From JAISFI01 sp031553775 (GTDB taxonomy: Bacteria > Bacteroidota > Bacteroidia > Bacteroidales > Azobacteroidaceae), in NCBI GenBank assembly GCA_031553775.1, contig JAVBLA010000030.1:1-64000 (forward strand): DNA of 64,000 nucleotides. The letters run 5' to 3'. Below the pieces are notes generated by a model. The model saw nothing but the letters and a program-made list of their open reading frames with translations. It searched no databases and was not told where the DNA came from. Shown in pieces: positions 62,213-64,000 of this stretch. How positions within the stretch are numbered: the first letter of the stretch is position 1; each line of letters opens with the position of its first letter. The translations under genes were made by a program, and so were the position numbers.

Positions 62213-64000
62213 ATGAGTACAATATTAGATTCAAAATGTCCCCAAGGCCCGTTAGCCGAGAAGTGGAGTAATTATAAAGCCCATCAGAAATTAGTAAACC
62301 CGGCCAACAAACGCCGGCTGGATATCATCGTTGTAGGAACCGGTCTGGCCGGAGGTTCTGCAGCCGCCAGTTTAGGAGAACTCGGGTTCAATGTCCTGAA
62401 CTTCTGTATCCAGGATTCTCCCCGCCGTGCGCACTCCATTGCTGCTCAGGGAGGGATCAATGCTGCTAAAAACTATCAGAACGACGGTGACTCTGTATAC
62501 CGTTTATTTTACGATACGATCAAAGGAGGTGACTACCGTGCCCGCGAAGCCAATGTATACCGCCTGGCAGAGGTCTCCAACAGCATTATCGACCAATGTG
62601 TGGCTCAAGGAGTTCCTTTTGCACGTGAATACGGCGGTTTGTTAGACAATCGCTCCTTCGGAGGCGCACAGGTTTCACGTACATTCTATGCCAAAGGGCA
62701 AACCGGCCAGCAACTCCTGTTGGGAGCCTATTCCGCATTGAGCCGCCAGGTAAACAAAGGAAGCGTAAAACTGTATACCCGTTACGAAATGCTCGACGTA
62801 GTTCTTGTGGAAGGACGGGCCAGAGGTATTATCGCCAGAAACCTGGTCACCGGAAAAACAGAAAGATTTTCCGCTCATGCCGTAGTGATTGCAACCGGCG
62901 GATACGGAAATACCTTCTTCCTTTCAACCAACGCCATGGGATCTAACGGATCGGCTGCTTACCAATGCTACAAAAAAGGAGCATATTTCGCGAACCCTTG
63001 TTTTGCACAGATACACCCCACGTGTATTCCTGTACATGGTGAGTTTCAGTCCAAACTGACCCTGATGTCGGAATCGTTACGGAACGACGGACGGATCTGG
63101 GTACCGAAAAAGAAAGAAGATGCCGAAGCCATCCGCGACGGAAAATTGAAACCGACGGAAATTGCAGAGGAAGACAGAGATTATTACTTAGAAAGAAGAT
63201 ACCCGGCTTTCGGGAACCTGGTACCACGTGATGTGGCTTCAAGGGCAGCTAAAGAACGTTGCGATGCCGGATTCGGCGTAGGCACCGGACTGGCTGTTTA
63301 CCTGGATTTCTCCGAAGCTATCAACCGCTTAGGACTGAAAACGGTGGAAGCCCGCTACGGAAACCTGTTCCAGATGTACGAAAAAATTGTAGACGACAAT
63401 CCTTATAAGACTCCCATGATGATTTACCCGGCGATCCACTATACCATGGGTGGAGTTTGGGTAGATTACGAGCTGATGACTACTGTCCCCGGCCTTTTCT
63501 GTATCGGTGAAGCCAACTTCTCCGACCACGGAGCGAACCGTTTGGGTGCATCCGCCTTGATGCAGGGTCTGGCAGACGGATACTTCGTCCTGCCCTATAC
63601 CATCCAGAATTACCTGGCAGATCAGATCCGGGTACCACGTTTCAGCACCGACCTTCCGGAATTTGAAACCGCAGAAAAAGCTATCGAAGAAAAGATCGCC
63701 AAACTGATGAGTATTCAGGGTAAACGCTCTGTAGATTCTATCCACAAACAATTAGGTTTGATCATGTGGGATTTCGTCGGCATGGGCCGCACGAAAGAAT
63801 CGCTTGAAACCGCTTTGGAAAAAATCAAAGAAGTAAAAAAAGAATTCTGGTCCAACGTCCGTATACCGGGAGAAGCCAATAATCTCAATACGGAATTGGA
63901 AAAAGCGCTCCGCTTAGCCGACTTTATCGAAATCGGAGAATTGATGGCCCGCGACGGCCTGCAAAGAAATGAGTCCTGTGGCGGACATTTCCGCGAAGAG
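62213..64000 (+). CDS. sdhA: Succinate dehydrogenase/fumarate reductase flavoprotein subunit (3' end outside window)
   Basis: 596 codons are present, open to the window end. FAD-binding GTGLAGGSAAASLGELG lies near 43-59, followed by RRAHSIAAQGGINAAK near 75-90, where the His carries covalent FAD. The dicarboxylate site is seen in IHPTCIPVHGE and PRDVASRAAKER (catalytic Arg). FCIGEANFSDHGANRLGASA is the second FAD motif. It is the non-classical longer type found with b558 anchors. The start ATG follows sdhC by 48 bp. Catalyses fumarate/succinate interconversion at the inner membrane. Confidence 0.95.
   Translation, partial: MSTILDSKCPQGPLAEKWSNYKAHQKLVNPANKRRLDIIVVGTGLAGGSAAASLGELGFNVLNFCIQDSPRRAHSIAAQGGINAAKNYQNDGDSVYRLFYDTIKGGDYRAREANVYRLAEVSNSIIDQCVAQGVPFAREYGGLLDNRSFGGAQVSRTFYAKGQTGQQLLLGAYSALSRQVNKGSVKLYTRYEMLDVVLVEGRARGIIARNLVTGKTERFSAHAVVIATGGYGNTFFLSTNAMGSNGSAAYQCYKKGAYFANPCFAQIHPTCIPVHGEFQSKLTLMSESLRNDGRIWVPKKKEDAEAIRDGKLKPTEIAEEDRDYYLERRYPAFGNLVPRDVASRAAKERCDAGFGVGTGLAVYLDFSEAINRLGLKTVEARYGNLFQMYEKIVDDNPYKTPMMIYPAIHYTMGGVWVDYELMTTVPGLFCIGEANFSDHGANRLGASALMQGLADGYFVLPYTIQNYLADQIRVPRFSTDLPEFETAEKAIEEKIAKLMSIQGKRSVDSIHKQLGLIMWDFVGMGRTKESLETALEKIKEVKKEFWSNVRIPGEANNLNTELEKALRLADFIEIGELMARDGLQRNESCGGHFREE

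Noticed and set aside
1..64000. CRISPR arrays, tRNA and rRNA genes, complete insertion sequences
   Set aside because: Looked for and not seen: no regularly spaced repeats, no cloverleaf or rRNA core sequence, no transposase frame. The 13-base match to the 16S 3' end at 24998 is far too short to be an rRNA gene.

Overview
The window reads as a chromosomal segment of a Bacteroidota member, probably order Bacteroidales and perhaps an Odoribacter/Butyricimonas-like lineage (inference). Supporting signs are TAnnTTTG -7 promoter boxes with TTTG-like -33 boxes, TonB-dependent receptors, SPII lipoproteins, three secreted proteins with type IX secretion (T9SS) C-terminal sorting domains, NVEALA-type peptides, 6-bladed beta-propeller lipoproteins, and GH127/PL9 carbohydrate enzymes.

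Layout. 1-6100: a decapitated AraC regulator fragment, then a complete adaptor/RND/outer-membrane efflux operon. 6166-9544: a nucleotidyltransferase remnant, a TonB-dependent receptor and, convergent to it, an ECF sigma factor overlapping a Met/His-rich membrane protein, preceded by a 53-residue ORF. 9644-29802, all on the minus strand: signal peptidase I, an O-antigen-ligase/TPR membrane protein, adaptor, RND pump and outer-membrane channel in one run. This run is bracketed by two NVEALA peptide/beta-propeller cassettes and joined to a second RND protein, a DUF1573 lipoprotein, a transglutaminase lipoprotein and a third propeller. A four-helix-bundle (S23) gene flanked by perfect 34-bp inverted repeats sits between adaptor and RND genes. 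28400-36200: an unstable accessory stretch with three decayed propeller fragments, a frameshifted zinc-finger protein, RhuM, a SWIM/SNF2 helicase, a duplicated gene fragment and a thioredoxin-like remnant.

36220-43457: a small pectin/arabinan set, with a GH127 beta-L-arabinofuranosidase divergent from a PL9 pectate lyase and a sodium:solute symporter. 43594-47371: two T9SS-exported proteins, one a trypsin-fold protease. 47437-53342: a TonB receptor/DUF4876/DUF6850 operon. 53667-54214: a toxin-antitoxin-like pair. 54204-61002: a YbhGFSR-like ABC exporter with its own outer-membrane channel, headed by a TetR gene whose second codon is a stop. 61460-64000: succinate dehydrogenase/fumarate reductase cytochrome b and flavoprotein genes, the latter running off the end.

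The best candidate for an undescribed system is the 9.6-29.8 kb block. Two precursors with identically spaced 43-residue leaders ending in ALA are each followed by a hairpin and then a propeller lipoprotein. Each is preceded by a similar structured element on the opposite strand that carries a near copy of the 16S rRNA 3' tail. Both surround an operon that encodes a signal peptidase and a tripartite envelope pump. That the pump and peptidase serve the peptides is an inference from gene order only.
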